DNA of 64,000 nt from Oscillospiraceae bacterium (GTDB lineage Bacteria; Bacillota; Clostridia; Oscillospirales; Ruminococcaceae): positions 1-64,000 of the forward strand of contig JAFUNP010000005.1 of assembly GCA_017473015.1 (NCBI GenBank). Reading direction: 5' to 3'. The notes below the pieces were generated by a model. That model was not told the DNA's origin, did no database searches, and saw nothing but the letters and a program-made list of their open reading frames with translations. Positions 44,728 to 53,564 of the stretch are shown here, piece by piece. A program made the translations under genes and the position numbers. Every line of letters begins with the position of its first letter. Positions within the stretch are counted from its first letter, which is position 1.

Positions 44728-45555
44728 TCAGAACTTGATTTCCTTTGTAATAATCAGGTTTTTGTCTGTGGAGAAGCCGCGTGCGTTCAGGGCGTTTTCC
44801 AGCTTTTCGTTTTCAACGGCGAATGTGCAGGAAACTTTTGGAATACCCTGTGCTTTGGCGTAATTAATGGCAAAGTCGATACATTTGTCAAAATCGCCGT
44901 CCATCATGGCAATATGAAGTGCAACCTGATGCTGGAAGCGTGCGCCGCATACAATAAAGCTGCCGCTTTCCACATCTTCAAACACCTTACCTTCACAGGC
45001 AAATGCTTTCACATTGGCTTCGTTTATGTGGTGGAAAGTGCGGTTGAAACACATATAGTCGTGGTATTCTTCTTTTTTAGGCATTACCAGCTCCACAGCC
45101 CTCTGCCATGTAGTATGTACAAAACCGTGCGGATTGCCGCCGGTCAGGTCAGTCAGGTGCATTCCTCTGTGCCAGCCGATAGTTTTCAGACCATACAATT
45201 CAGCCAGACCGCTGCTGGCGGCGTTGGTTTCACCTGTAAACATAGCCATGGACGGGCAGTTCAGCTCTTTTGCCAGCTCCAGCCATTTTTTGTAAATTTC
45301 CTTGCCAGCCCCTTTGCGCTGATATTCAGGCACCACGCGCAGTGTTTCCAGCCAGCCGCTGCCGTCCGGCAGTACGGAAAATCTGCCTATACCTATCATT
45401 CTTTCGCCGTGGTATACACACACCAGACCGCCACCCAGGCTGTTGAAATAATGCCATGCATCGGAAAGATATACATAGTTGCCCATGGTTTCACGCTCTA
45501 CGCGGTCAGCCTCCGGCAGGTCCTCATAAGTAGCCAGTTTAACAGTAAATTCCAT
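44728..45555 (-). CDS. GNAT-family acyltransferase paired with an ACP-like protein
   Basis: 275 aa. The N-terminal half has the GNAT core 'GIGRFSVLPDGSGWLETLRVVPEYQRKGAGKEIYKKWLELAKE', with QRKGAG as the CoA/pantetheine pyrophosphate loop, then 'NAASSGLAELYGLKTIGWHRGM'. The C-terminal ~130 residues may be a degenerate second GNAT lobe. It makes a two-gene unit with the ACP-like protein. Known GNAT-fold enzymes can take acyl groups from ACP (for example N-acyl amino acid synthases), so an acyl-ACP-dependent N-acyltransferase is possible. Substrate unknown. Confidence 0.7.
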   Translation of the reverse strand: MEFTVKLATYEDLPEADRVERETMGNYVYLSDAWHYFNSLGGGLVCVYHGERMIGIGRFSVLPDGSGWLETLRVVPEYQRKGAGKEIYKKWLELAKELNCPSMAMFTGETNAASSGLAELYGLKTIGWHRGMHLTDLTGGNPHGFVHTTWQRAVELVMPKKEEYHDYMCFNRTFHHINEANVKAFACEGKVFEDVESGSFIVCGARFQHQVALHIAMMDGDFDKCIDFAINYAKAQGIPKVSCTFAVENEKLENALNARGFSTDKNLIITKEIKF

Positions 45556-45905
45556 ATTCTCGTCCTCCGTATACCATTGTATATTTAATTATTAATATTA
45601 TATATTAATACATTGCGTTTTTCAATGAGAATATAAAATCCGTTGCAAATACAGGAGGATAATGATATCATATTTTATAGATTGACAAAAGCCGATAAGC
45701 GCGTCCAATACAGTGCGTAGGGGACGGCCACTGGACGTCCCGTTGGCGCTTTGCCGCGGAAGGCGATTTATTCGCCGACCGTGTGCAAATGCGAGCTGTG
45801 GCGAAATGCGAGCAAGCCAAGACGGCACCTTCGATGTCCCTCAAAAAACATTTTTATCCCGCCCCATTTAAAATGTATTAAATTTATTTATATAAAGGTG
45901 ATATT
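45556..45905. other. Divergent intergenic region with a degenerate repeat element
   Basis: It holds the repeat at 45716-45842. The flanks are AT-rich. AAAGGTG at the end is the RBS of the next gene. No other feature was seen. Confidence 0.5.
45716..45842. repeat. Degenerate copy of a MITE-like element
   Basis: It shares its left end (CGTAGGGGACGGCC...GGACGTCCCG) and the internal 'GTGCAAATGCGAGCTGTGGC' and 'AAATGCGAGCAAGCCAA' blocks with the element at 61539-61700. The right inverted repeat is decayed to GATGTCCCTC. Confidence 0.65.
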
Positions 45906-46643
45906 ATGACAAATATGACAACTGCTTACATTATCTCCCTGGAAGGCAATGACCTGGATGTGAAAAAAGTACAGAAACTGAAAGCTGGCGACAGCCTGCT
46001 GCTGAAAAGAATAAACGATGCCGAGGATACCTACGAAATCTGTGTCTGCTTCCCTGACGGCAGGGAAATCGATATGCTGTCCTATGCAGAAAGCATCGGC
46101 GTGGCTCCTTTTATGGACGACGGCTCTATCACAGTGGAAAAAGCAGAGGTTACTGCTGTCAATGTAAAAGAGGGCAAAACCCGTGCCAAAGACAGAACCA
46201 CCCTGTTTTTCAAAGTGACTTACGCCTATGACGAAGAGGTGCTGGCACGGTTTACAGATACTGATGTGCTGGCCTTCCACACTGACGAAGACGCCGTGCT
46301 GACAATGGCTGCAGTGGCTGTGGCCGGCGGCGACAGCGATGTGGTTATGAGCCGCCCTTACCTGAACCTGTACACCATGGATATGCCTATGGAATACGGC
46401 TGGCAGTATGAAATGTACGATTGTGAATATGAAGAAAACACAACATACAACTTCTACGCCCACGCCCTGTTCAATGAAGATTTTACAAAATGTAAAGTTA
46501 TGGCAAAAATTTACAATCCGGATAACGAAGAGGACGAATTTATGCTGGAACTGGACGAAAATGAAAAACAGACAGTGGTTACCCTTGTAAATCACGCCAG
46601 AATTTTTGACGGCGAAGAAGGCGTAAACTGTGAAATAGAATAA
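45906..46643 (+). CDS. Protein with HIRAN-like N-terminal domain
   Basis: 245 aa, no signal peptide, acidic. The first ~95 residues read like a HIRAN domain: a strand, 'LKAGDSLLLKRINDAEDTYEICVCFPDGREIDMLSYAESIGVAPFMDDGSITVEKAEV' (pattern L..GD.L.L.R...N..D..A..V....G..IG......A..L..LLD.G). HIRAN domains bind DNA ends or accompany DNA-remodelling enzymes, though many small stand-alone ones are uncharacterised. The remaining ~150 residues are not recognised. It is first of three tightly spaced genes with AlaX and a thioesterase. Confidence 0.45.
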   Translation: MTNMTTAYIISLEGNDLDVKKVQKLKAGDSLLLKRINDAEDTYEICVCFPDGREIDMLSYAESIGVAPFMDDGSITVEKAEVTAVNVKEGKTRAKDRTTLFFKVTYAYDEEVLARFTDTDVLAFHTDEDAVLTMAAVAVAGGDSDVVMSRPYLNLYTMDMPMEYGWQYEMYDCEYEENTTYNFYAHALFNEDFTKCKVMAKIYNPDNEEDEFMLELDENEKQTVVTLVNHARIFDGEEGVNCEIE

Positions 46644-46653
46644 AGGAAAGATT

Positions 46654-47817
46654 ATGAGTGTTAAATTATTTTATGAAAACCGGTATATGACAGAGTTTGA
46701 CGGCACTGTCATCTCCTGTACACCGGACAAAAAAGGCTGGGCAGTGGTACTGGACCAGACAGCCTTTTATCCCGAAGGAGGCGGCCAGCCCTGTGACCAT
46801 GGCGTGATGCAGTGGGGCGAAAGCCAGACAGCGGTGACCGATGTGCGTGAAAGAGGCGGCCAGGTCATCCACTACTGCGACAGTGAAATTCCGGAGGGCA
46901 CAGCTGTTCACGGTGTAATCGACTGGGACCGTCGTTTTGATATGATGCAGCAGCACACCGGCGAACACATCTTCTCCGGCGTGGTAAACAGCATGTTCGG
47001 CTACAACAATGTGGGTTTCCACCTGTCTGAAAAAGACAATGTGGTGGACTTTGACGGCCCTTTGTCCAAAGAGGACATTAAAGCCATTATGGACAAATGC
47101 AACGAAACTGTGTGGCTGAACCAGCCAGTTACTGCTGAATACCCTGAAAATGTAAATGAACTGGAATACCGCAGCAAAAAGGAACTGACCGGCGCCATCA
47201 GAATAGTGACAGCCGGCAGTGCAGATATATGCGCCTGCTGCGGCACACATACCGCTACCACAGCCCAGGCAGGTCCGATAGTGGCACTGTCCTCTGCAGC
47301 CTATAAAGGCGGCACCCGTATAAATATACTCTGCGGCCGCCGTGCAGTGGAATATCTGAAACAGCGCAACGACGACTGCTATGATATTTCACATCAGCTG
47401 TCTGTGCCGGTGGAAAAAATCACAGAAGCAGTGGCTGTACGTATGAGCGAAATCGACAATCTGAAATATCAGCTTTCTGCTGCCAAACGCCAGCTGATGG
47501 CTGTATGGGCCGAGGCTGCACAGCCTGTGGACGGTGTGTGCGTTGTATGCCGCGAAGACCTGCGGTCAAATGAAATACTTATGTTTACACAGCTGTTGGC
47601 AGAAAAAGCCGATACTGCGGCAGTGTATTCATCACAGCAGGATGCAAACGGAAAAATATGTATTATCTCCACAGTGAAAGACACCAATAAACTGGGCCGC
47701 CATATTTCTGCAACCCTTGGCGGCAAAGGCGGCGGCAAGCCGGGCAGCTACCAGGGCTTTGTGGAAAAAGACACCGACCGGGAAACACTTTACAGACTGA
47801 TAAAGGAATTTGAATAG
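46654..47817 (+). CDS. alaX: Alanyl-tRNA editing protein, AlaX long form
   Basis: 387 aa. Editing-domain zinc motifs: 'MMQQHTGEHIFSGVV' (HxxxH) and 'ICACCGTHTATTAQAG' (CxxxH). The N-terminus 'TAFYPEGGGQPCDHGVM' matches the AlaRS beta-barrel. A C-terminal DHHA1 domain ends 'ISATLGGKGGGKPGSYQGF'. It hydrolyses Ser-tRNA(Ala), and possibly Gly-tRNA(Ala), in trans as a second proofreading check. It lies 10 nt after the HIRAN-like gene and 5 nt before the thioesterase gene. Confidence 0.9.
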   Translation: MSVKLFYENRYMTEFDGTVISCTPDKKGWAVVLDQTAFYPEGGGQPCDHGVMQWGESQTAVTDVRERGGQVIHYCDSEIPEGTAVHGVIDWDRRFDMMQQHTGEHIFSGVVNSMFGYNNVGFHLSEKDNVVDFDGPLSKEDIKAIMDKCNETVWLNQPVTAEYPENVNELEYRSKKELTGAIRIVTAGSADICACCGTHTATTAQAGPIVALSSAAYKGGTRINILCGRRAVEYLKQRNDDCYDISHQLSVPVEKITEAVAVRMSEIDNLKYQLSAAKRQLMAVWAEAAQPVDGVCVVCREDLRSNEILMFTQLLAEKADTAAVYSSQQDANGKICIISTVKDTNKLGRHISATLGGKGGGKPGSYQGFVEKDTDRETLYRLIKEFE

Positions 47818-47822
47818 GATAT

Positions 47823-48551
47823 ATGAATACAAAAGCAGAAAAAAATTACAGAGTGCCTATGTCACAGTGTGACAACAATGCAAAAATGAGCTATCCGGGT
47901 GTATTCACCGCCTTTGTGGACTTTGCTTCGGAGCACGCCGAAGACTTGAACATGGGCAAGGAAGCAATGGACTCCAGAGACCTGATGTGGGTGGCCACAA
48001 AAACAAAAATCTGTTTTTATGACAGACCGGAACTGATGTCCACGGTACAGCTGGCCACCTGGCCCGGCGAGGCAGAACGCTCCAGATGCAACCGTTACTA
48101 CACTATGATGCAGGACGGTCGCCTGCTGGCCGAAGGCAAAACAGAATGGGCAGTACTGTCCAAAAGCACAGGCCGCCCACGCCGTATTTCAGAAGCTTAC
48201 CCTGCCGATATGGAAATCTGCCCTGATGTTGTGTGCGATGTGCCATATCATAAAATCAGCGACGATTTTTCAAACGCCGAAACAATGTGGCATCACAAAG
48301 TGGCTTCCTGTGATATTGACCTGAGCAACCATATGAACAACTGTGCCTATGTGCGCCGGATATTCAACTGCTTCCAGACAAAGAAACTGGCACAGCTGCC
48401 CATAAGAGAGGCCGAAATCATCTACCGCCTGCAGTGTTACGAAGACGAAGAACTGACAATGAAAATCAGAGCCAACGAAACAGGCTTTGACATTGGTGTA
48501 ATCAAAGACGACGGCAGAGCTGCTGCCATTATGAGATTTGTTTATAAATAA
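47823..48551 (+). CDS. Acyl-[ACP] thioesterase
   Basis: 242 aa double hot-dog protein of the plant FatA/FatB-like family. Recognisable parts: 'NAKMSYPGVFTAFVDFASEHAEDLN', 'WVATKTKICFYDRPELMSTVQLATWP', and in the second half 'CDIDLSNHMNNCAYVRRIFNCF' (the D.N.HvNN..Y catalytic region). It releases free fatty acids from acyl-ACP. In gut Clostridia such enzymes tune chain length or acyl-ACP supply. Last gene of the trio, followed by a strong terminator. Confidence 0.88.
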   Translation: MNTKAEKNYRVPMSQCDNNAKMSYPGVFTAFVDFASEHAEDLNMGKEAMDSRDLMWVATKTKICFYDRPELMSTVQLATWPGEAERSRCNRYYTMMQDGRLLAEGKTEWAVLSKSTGRPRRISEAYPADMEICPDVVCDVPYHKISDDFSNAETMWHHKVASCDIDLSNHMNNCAYVRRIFNCFQTKKLAQLPIREAEIIYRLQCYEDEELTMKIRANETGFDIGVIKDDGRAAAIMRFVYK

Positions 48552-48561
48552 GCATACATAA

Positions 48562-48601
48562 AAATCAAATCCCTGCCAAAGCAGGGATTTGATTTTTTTT
48601 T
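48562..48601. terminator. Bidirectional terminator between thioesterase and spo0A
   Basis: Stem AAATCAAATCCCTGC / GCAGGGATTTGATTT with a long T-tract. Confidence 0.85.
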
Positions 48602-48609
48602 CAACAGAG

Positions 48610-49365
48610 TTATCCTGTTCTGAAGCGTTTGTTTTCCAGACGGAGCCTGTCGGCTATCATTGCGATAAATTCGCTGTTGGTGGGTTTTCCGCGCATATTG
48701 TTTATAGTGTAGCCGAAATATTCATTCAGCACATCCACATTACCTCTGTCCCATGCTACTTCAATGGCGTGGCGTATGGCTCTCTCCACACGGGACGCTG
48801 TGGTCTTGTTCATTTTCGCTATGTCGGGGTAGAGCCTTTTGGTCACCAGGCTGATTACCTCCGGGTCTTCCACCGCCATTATTATGGACTGTCGCAGAAA
48901 ACCGTAGCCCTTTATGTGTGCGGGTACACCCATATTGTGCAGTATACCTGTCACACGGGCTTCTATGTCATCGGCGGCATCCTGCTCCCGGTGCATTTCC
49001 AGCAGCATGGTAGTACGCGCATAGGCTACTTCAAAAGAATAGGGTTTGATAAAGCAGTAGTTGAAGCCTGCCTTCATAACCCGGCTGATAGTATCTTCGT
49101 TGTCATAGCTGCAAGTTGCAAAAAACAGCTGTGGCGGATTTGGCAGCAGCCGCGCCTGCTGTTTTACTTCTATGGCATCCATGCCGGTGAGAAACACATC
49201 ACAGAAAACCACATCTGGCTGCCATGTGCTGATTTTATCCAGCAGCTGATTTCCGTCTTTTTCACAAAACCGTACAGTAATCCCTTTTCTGCTGAAAAAA
49301 TGTCTGCATCCTTCCATCACTTCGGGATTCTGTTCACAAAACAAGAGTTTAAGATTGTCGTTCAT
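48610..49365 (-). CDS. spo0A: Sporulation master regulator Spo0A, with atypical receiver
   Basis: 251 aa from the ATG at 49365 (AGGAGA 8 nt upstream). The C-terminal Spo0A DNA-binding domain is unmistakable: '[19 protein letters not shown]' and recognition region '[19 protein letters not shown]', '[20 protein letters not shown]'. The receiver keeps the phosphoacceptor Asp56 ('[13 protein letters not shown]'), Thr84 and Lys107, but the acidic pair expected near residues 10-11 reads Glu11-Gln12 ('[10 protein letters not shown]'). Spo0A~P switches on sporulation genes. Two near-match 0A boxes lie upstream (49477-49498). Its presence indicates a sporulating lineage. Confidence 0.93.
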   Translation of the reverse strand: MNDNLKLLFCEQNPEVMEGCRHFFSRKGITVRFCEKDGNQLLDKISTWQPDVVFCDVFLTGMDAIEVKQQARLLPNPPQLFFATCSYDNEDTISRVMKAGFNYCFIKPYSFEVAYARTTMLLEMHREQDAADDIEARVTGILHNMGVPAHIKGYGFLRQSIIMAVEDPEVISLVTKRLYPDIAKMNKTTASRVERAIRHAIEVAWDRGNVDVLNEYFGYTINNMRGKPTNSEFIAMIADRLRLENKRFRTG

Positions 49366-49668
49366 TTTTCTGTCTCCTACATTGATTGATAAGCACAGTT
49401 TGACAATCATCTCTATTAACCACTACAATGTTATCATTTTTGCACCGGACTGTTCAACGGGAAAAAAGTCGGTAACAGTCGAAAAAAACAAATCGACAAA
49501 AAGATATGTTTTTCGCGATGACAATGTAAATATAAAAGGCAACAATCATAAAATTTCAGATAATTTTTAATGGAAAATCATTATTTTTTATGTAAATAAC
49601 CTATTGTTGTGGTATACTGAAAATACAAGCTATGTCCGTTTTAACAATACAATATAAAGGAGTACACT
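49366..49668. other. Divergent region between spo0A and the UroD-family gene
   Basis: It contains two 0A-box-like heptamers (49477-49498) on an A-rich background. No clear sigma-A promoter was pinned down for either gene. Confidence 0.45.
49477..49498. promoter_or_regulatory. Pair of 0A-box-like sites
   Basis: AGTCGAA (49477-49483) and, inverted, ATCGACA (49492-49498) each match the Spo0A box TGTCGAA at 6 of 7 positions. They lie ~110-130 nt upstream of spo0A, consistent with autoregulation. Confidence 0.4.
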
Positions 49669-50682
49669 ATGAACAAACGCGAAAGATTTATGAATGTTCT
49701 GGCCAACAAACCTGTGGACAGAGTTCCTGTGGCAATGTTTCATCATTTCACCACCTACAGCGAATGGCTGACTGGACTGGAAAGACCTGATGTTTTTGAA
49801 AAGAATATCGAAGGACACCGCAAATCCAGAGAGGTTTTTGACCCTGATGTGGTAAAGGTAATGAACGATTCGCTGATGCTGATGCCGGTGGATGTATCAG
49901 AGGTGAAATGTGCTGCTGACCTGACCAAAATCAAACTGCCAGCCATGGATTCTCCTTTTATGCAGAAAACAAAGGAACTGACAATCCGCGCTTTGGAATT
50001 TTACAAGGACAGCGAGGCCCCGAAATATGTGACAGGTTTTTCACCTGCTATGGTGCTGCGTTCATCTATGGGTGGTCTGACAGGTGTACAGGAGGGTAAG
50101 CCAAAGCTGGTGCAGTACCTGGAAGAAGACCCGGATACATTCCTGGCCGCTCTGGACAAAATAGCCGATACAATTATGGCTATGCATGAAATGCTGATTA
50201 AAGAATGCGGCGCAGAGGGTATTTACTTCAGCGTAAACAACCAGAACCATTTCTTCCCGGACGAAATGTATACAAAATATATCACTCCGTCTGATAAAAA
50301 AGTTATCGCCCATGCCAATACTCTCAGCGACATTAACCTGCTGCATATCTGCGGCTATGCAGGTAAAGCAAACAATCTGCAGCTGTTCAAAGATTATGAT
50401 ATAGCCGGATTTAACTGGGCTGTACACGCAGAAGGTGTTTCACTGTCTGAAGGCAAAAAGCTGTTCGGCGGCAAACCGGTGTTTGGCGGTTTTGAACAGG
50501 CCACAGTTATCTACACCGGAACACGCGAGGAAGTGGAAGAATTCACATACAAAATTCTGGATGATGCCGGTCAGGTGGGTGTGATGATAGGCGCGGACTG
50601 CACAGTGCCTACAGACATTGATGACAACCGTCTGGAATGGGTTCGCCAGGCATGTATAAAATATGCCGAAGCGCACAAATAA
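49669..50682 (+). CDS. Uroporphyrinogen-decarboxylase-family protein (methyltransferase-like)
   Basis: 337 aa. Family pattern: N-terminal 'NKRERFMNVLANKPVDRVPVAMF', central 'GAEGIYFSVNNQNHFFPDEMY', 'INLLHICGYAGKANNLQLFKDYDIAGFNWAVHAEG', and C-terminal 'GVMIGADCTVPTDIDDNRLEWVRQA'. True HemE has an N-terminal RQAGR loop, absent here, so a corrinoid/thiol methyltransferase-like role (as in MtaA/CmuA relatives) is more likely. The His-Cys in LLHICGY and the C-terminal Cys could bind zinc. Substrate unknown. Monocistronic. Confidence 0.8.
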   Translation: MNKRERFMNVLANKPVDRVPVAMFHHFTTYSEWLTGLERPDVFEKNIEGHRKSREVFDPDVVKVMNDSLMLMPVDVSEVKCAADLTKIKLPAMDSPFMQKTKELTIRALEFYKDSEAPKYVTGFSPAMVLRSSMGGLTGVQEGKPKLVQYLEEDPDTFLAALDKIADTIMAMHEMLIKECGAEGIYFSVNNQNHFFPDEMYTKYITPSDKKVIAHANTLSDINLLHICGYAGKANNLQLFKDYDIAGFNWAVHAEGVSLSEGKKLFGGKPVFGGFEQATVIYTGTREEVEEFTYKILDDAGQVGVMIGADCTVPTDIDDNRLEWVRQACIKYAEAHK

Positions 50683-50713
50683 TTCCGGTGTAATTATCTG
50701 ATGTAAACAGAAT

Positions 50714-50745
50714 AAAAACCGCAGCGGCTTTCCGCTGCGGTTTTT
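50714..50745. terminator. Terminator after the UroD-family gene
   Basis: Stem AAAAACCGCAGCGG / CGCTGCGGTTTTT, symmetric. It serves the UroD gene and the reverse-strand gene fragment. Confidence 0.85.
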
Positions 50746-50751
50746 GCTTTG

Positions 50752-51333
50752 TTTATTTTGTTATTTTTCTTATGCTTTCCACCACATACTGTTTTTTGGT
50801 GAATACCAGATTCAGTATCAGTGACAGGTATTTCAGCACAAATGCCAGCAGCAGGAACAGGCCGAAAAAGCCGAAAGACATCACCAGCATGGTGGTGGTC
50901 CAGCCGGCCACAGGGTTGGCAGACAGGAAGATAACCACTGTGTAAACCCCGGCCAGCAGCAGTACGGCCGCCATCATAAAGGAAAGCGTCACGCTGATTT
51001 TGTAGCCGATGTCTGTAAACAGTATCAGGCTGTTGAGGGCCAGGTCGCGTTTTACTCGTTTCTGGCTGTCTTCATTCAGCTTGGTAACAGAGGGTGTGTA
51101 TTCATAATCATCTACAGGCAGACCACAGGAAGCATAAACTGCCTTTCTGTATACTGTTTTCACACCCATGGATTTCACGCGGTTGATGCCGCGGCGGCTG
51201 ATAACCGAAAATCTCTGGGTTTTAATTTTGTACTGCATATCAGAAAAGCTGTTGAACAGGCTGTAGAACAGGCGTGATGAAAAGCGGCTGCCTTCTGACG
51301 GTACAGCAAACACCACATCGTTGCCCTCCAGAC
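50752..51333. repeat. Left copy of a 582-bp direct repeat
   Basis: It aligns without gaps to 52983-53564 (constant offset 2231), with about a dozen mismatches by eye. It covers the 3' part of the glycosyltransferase gene. Outside both ends similarity stops abruptly. Confidence 0.9.
50753..51333 (-). pseudogene. 5'-truncated glycosyltransferase copy
   Basis: It encodes the last ~190 residues of the family 2 glycosyltransferase found whole at 52984-53919, including both C-terminal membrane helices, and lacks the catalytic GT-A domain. The two protein segments differ visibly at one residue (VDDYEY versus VADYEY), while most DNA differences are silent. A GTG at 51316 could start a 187-aa product, but no RBS is evident. 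It is probably a by-product of the recombination that brought in the AT-rich insert. Confidence 0.8.
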
Positions 51334-51462
51334 AGACGGATAAGTTTTAACAAATATAATGGAAATACAAAATTAACATTTCCTTAATATATTAAAATGT
51401 TAAAAATGGTATAATATAAAAAAATGGTATATTATATGTTGTCAATATTATCGAGGAAGATT

Positions 51463-51915
51463 ATGAACTATAAATATAGAAAATTAATAATATTATTTGG
51501 GTTTCTTTTTTTTCCCATTGGCGTTTGGTTGAATAATTTGTTCAATCGTTCGAATACATTTCCACCTTTTTTAGTGGTGAATTTAGCGTGCCTTATAATA
51601 TGGGCTGTTATTTCGTTTTTAATTAAAAGTGAAAAAATAAGCGACACATCAATTTTATTACATATGCATGCTGTACCCGCTATATTTTTAATATTTACAG
51701 TATATCAAGAATTCGTAACAGCTTCATTTTTAACATCTATAGGTAGAATCACACAGCTTTATTATTTGCCGTTGTCGTGGCTAACGTTACCATTGCCTAA
51801 AAATAGTCTGTCATTGAATTACTTAAGCTCGTTTTTAACACTAATATCTTTTTGTTATATAGGTATAAAATGTAAAATATTATTTACAAATTATAAAGAA
51901 ATAAGTAATTATTAG
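51463..51915 (+). CDS. Small hypothetical membrane protein in AT-rich insert
   Basis: 150 aa from the ATG at 51463, with GAGG 6 nt upstream. Four predicted membrane segments (near 'KLIILFGFLFFPIGVWL', 'VVNLACLIIWAVISFLI', 'AVPAIFLIFTVYQEF', 'SSFLTLISFCYIGIKC'). Not recognised. A TATAAT sits near 51408. Only 82 nt separate it from a secreted-protein gene, so the two are probably expressed together. Base composition is unlike the neighbouring genes. Confidence 0.65.
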   Translation: MNYKYRKLIILFGFLFFPIGVWLNNLFNRSNTFPPFLVVNLACLIIWAVISFLIKSEKISDTSILLHMHAVPAIFLIFTVYQEFVTASFLTSIGRITQLYYLPLSWLTLPLPKNSLSLNYLSSFLTLISFCYIGIKCKILFTNYKEISNY

Positions 51916-51997
51916 AATAGAACAAGAAAGGAACATACGCCAATGTGCAATTAGTAAAATAATAATGTATAATATTTCGACCATAAGGAGATTTTTT

Positions 51998-52942
51998 ATG
52001 AAGAAAAATGTTAAAAGACTGCTGTCACTCTTTTTAATCGCTTTGTTTATATTAAATATCACCTCACGGAATGTAAAAGCTTTTTCGATTTCGAGTTCAT
52101 CTAACTGCGTAAGGGTTAATAACGCTTCTGTTTGGGGTGACTACGATGAGGACACAGGTGATTTATATGTAATTATGGCTTATGATAACAATAATGATGT
52201 TGTTGTTTCTAAAGCAAATTTAATAAATAAAAATTCTGGCGTATACGATGGTGTTTTTAAAAATGTTCCTATGCGGAGGGCATCGAAATATAGTTTAGAA
52301 TATTGGGAATATTTAAAATCATATGCAAAAGAAAATGTTTCAGAACTTAAACTTAATGAACAGACTTTAGCGAACGCAATAGAAAATAGAGGTTCAGCTT
52401 TAGCGGATTCGGTGATTGCAACAAGAATACTACAAGCATATGGTCAAGAATACAATCTATTACTTAAAACTGATACAACCTCATACCCAGAAACGACCAT
52501 AAAGATCTGGGAAATGTTTAATAAGCCAATAACCGGATACACTATGTTGCAAGTGTATGCAGGTTGGTACTTAACTACGGCAATTTCTAATATTGCTCAG
52601 TCAATGGAACTTGATACAATTCAAGCATTAACAGAAGCTGTTACTGAGGTTTGTGCAGATATAATTGACACTGCATATAATACATTTTCTATTAACACAA
52701 AAATATATCCATATATGTGTTCTCCAACGACTACAAGATATGGTTTGGTTAATGATTTGAAAATAACTTTTAGTGAAGCGAGTTATGATTTAGATGTAAT
52801 AGCATTATATTGTGAAGAAGAAGAAAAGTCAGTTTTAAAAGTTCATTCTCAAGGATATATGCCATCACAATATGCGTATAGTTCACCAAATCACATATGG
52901 TTGATAAGAGAGGCGTATATAGCATATAACAACTACATTTAA
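51998..52942 (+). CDS. Hypothetical secreted protein in AT-rich insert
   Basis: 314 aa from the ATG at 51998 (AAGGAG 7 nt upstream). Signal peptide ~1-28 (MKKNVKRLL, hydrophobic core, cut near VKA). The mature part begins 'FSISSSSNCVRVNNASVWGDYDEDTGDLYVIMAYDNNNDV', has a helical middle and ends near 'YIAYNNYI'. No family recognised; no anchor or catalytic motif visible. With the upstream small membrane protein it could be a secreted effector/immunity-type or accessory pair, but nothing in the sequence shows that. Confidence 0.6.
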   Translation: MKKNVKRLLSLFLIALFILNITSRNVKAFSISSSSNCVRVNNASVWGDYDEDTGDLYVIMAYDNNNDVVVSKANLINKNSGVYDGVFKNVPMRRASKYSLEYWEYLKSYAKENVSELKLNEQTLANAIENRGSALADSVIATRILQAYGQEYNLLLKTDTTSYPETTIKIWEMFNKPITGYTMLQVYAGWYLTTAISNIAQSMELDTIQALTEAVTEVCADIIDTAYNTFSINTKIYPYMCSPTTTRYGLVNDLKITFSEASYDLDVIALYCEEEEKSVLKVHSQGYMPSQYAYSSPNHIWLIREAYIAYNNYI

Positions 52943-52946
52943 TAAT

Positions 52947-52988
52947 AAAAAATCAACGGAGTGCTGCGGCACTCCGTTGATTTTTATT
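52947..52988. terminator. Bidirectional terminator at the insert's right end
   Basis: Stem AAAAATCAACGGAGTGC / GCACTCCGTTGATTTTT with TGCG loop, overlapping the stop of the reverse-strand glycosyltransferase. Confidence 0.85.
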
Positions 52989-53564
52989 TTGTTATTTTTC
53001 TTATGCTTTCCACCACATACTGTTTTTTGGTGAATACCAGATTCAGTATCAGTGACAGGTATTTCAGTACAAATGCCAGCAGCAGGAACAGGCCGAAAAA
53101 GCCGAAAGACATCACCAGCATGGTGGTGGTCCAGCCGGCCACAGGGTTGGCAGACAGGAAGATAACCACTGTGTAAACCCCGGCCAGCAGCAATACAGCC
53201 GCCATCATAAAGGAAAGCGTCACGCTGATTTTGTATCCGATGTCTGTAAACAGTATCAGGCTGTTGAGGGCCAGGTCGCGTTTTACTCGTTTCTGGCTGT
53301 CTTCATTCAGCTTGGTAACAGATGGTGTGTATTCATAATCAGCTACAGGCAGACCGCAGGAAGCGTAAACTGCCTTTCTGTATACTGTTTTCACACCCAT
53401 GGATTTCACGCGGTTGATGCCGCGGCGGCTGATAACCGAAAATCTCTGGGTTTTGATTTTGTACTGCATATCAGAAAAGCTGTTGAACAGGCTGTAGAAC
53501 AGGCGTGATGAGAAACGGCTGCCTTCTGACGGTACAGCAAACACCACATCGTTGCCTTCCAGAC
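52983..53564. repeat. Right copy of the 582-bp direct repeat
   Basis: The 3' part of the intact glycosyltransferase gene; partner of 50752-51333. Confidence 0.9.

Larger units (their letters stand above)
51334..52982. mobile_element. AT-rich insert between the direct repeats
   Basis: About 1.65 kb, visibly more AT-rich than its surroundings and with different codon use (many TTA, AAT, ATA). It carries two + strand genes of unknown function (51463-51915, 51998-52942) and ends in a hairpin. There is no integrase, transposase or terminal inverted repeat. Flanking gene duplication suggests entry by homologous recombination. Confidence 0.6.

Noticed and set aside
51334..52982. Insertion sequence or integrative element
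   Set aside because: No transposase, integrase, terminal inverted repeats or short target duplication; only the long gene duplication flanks it.
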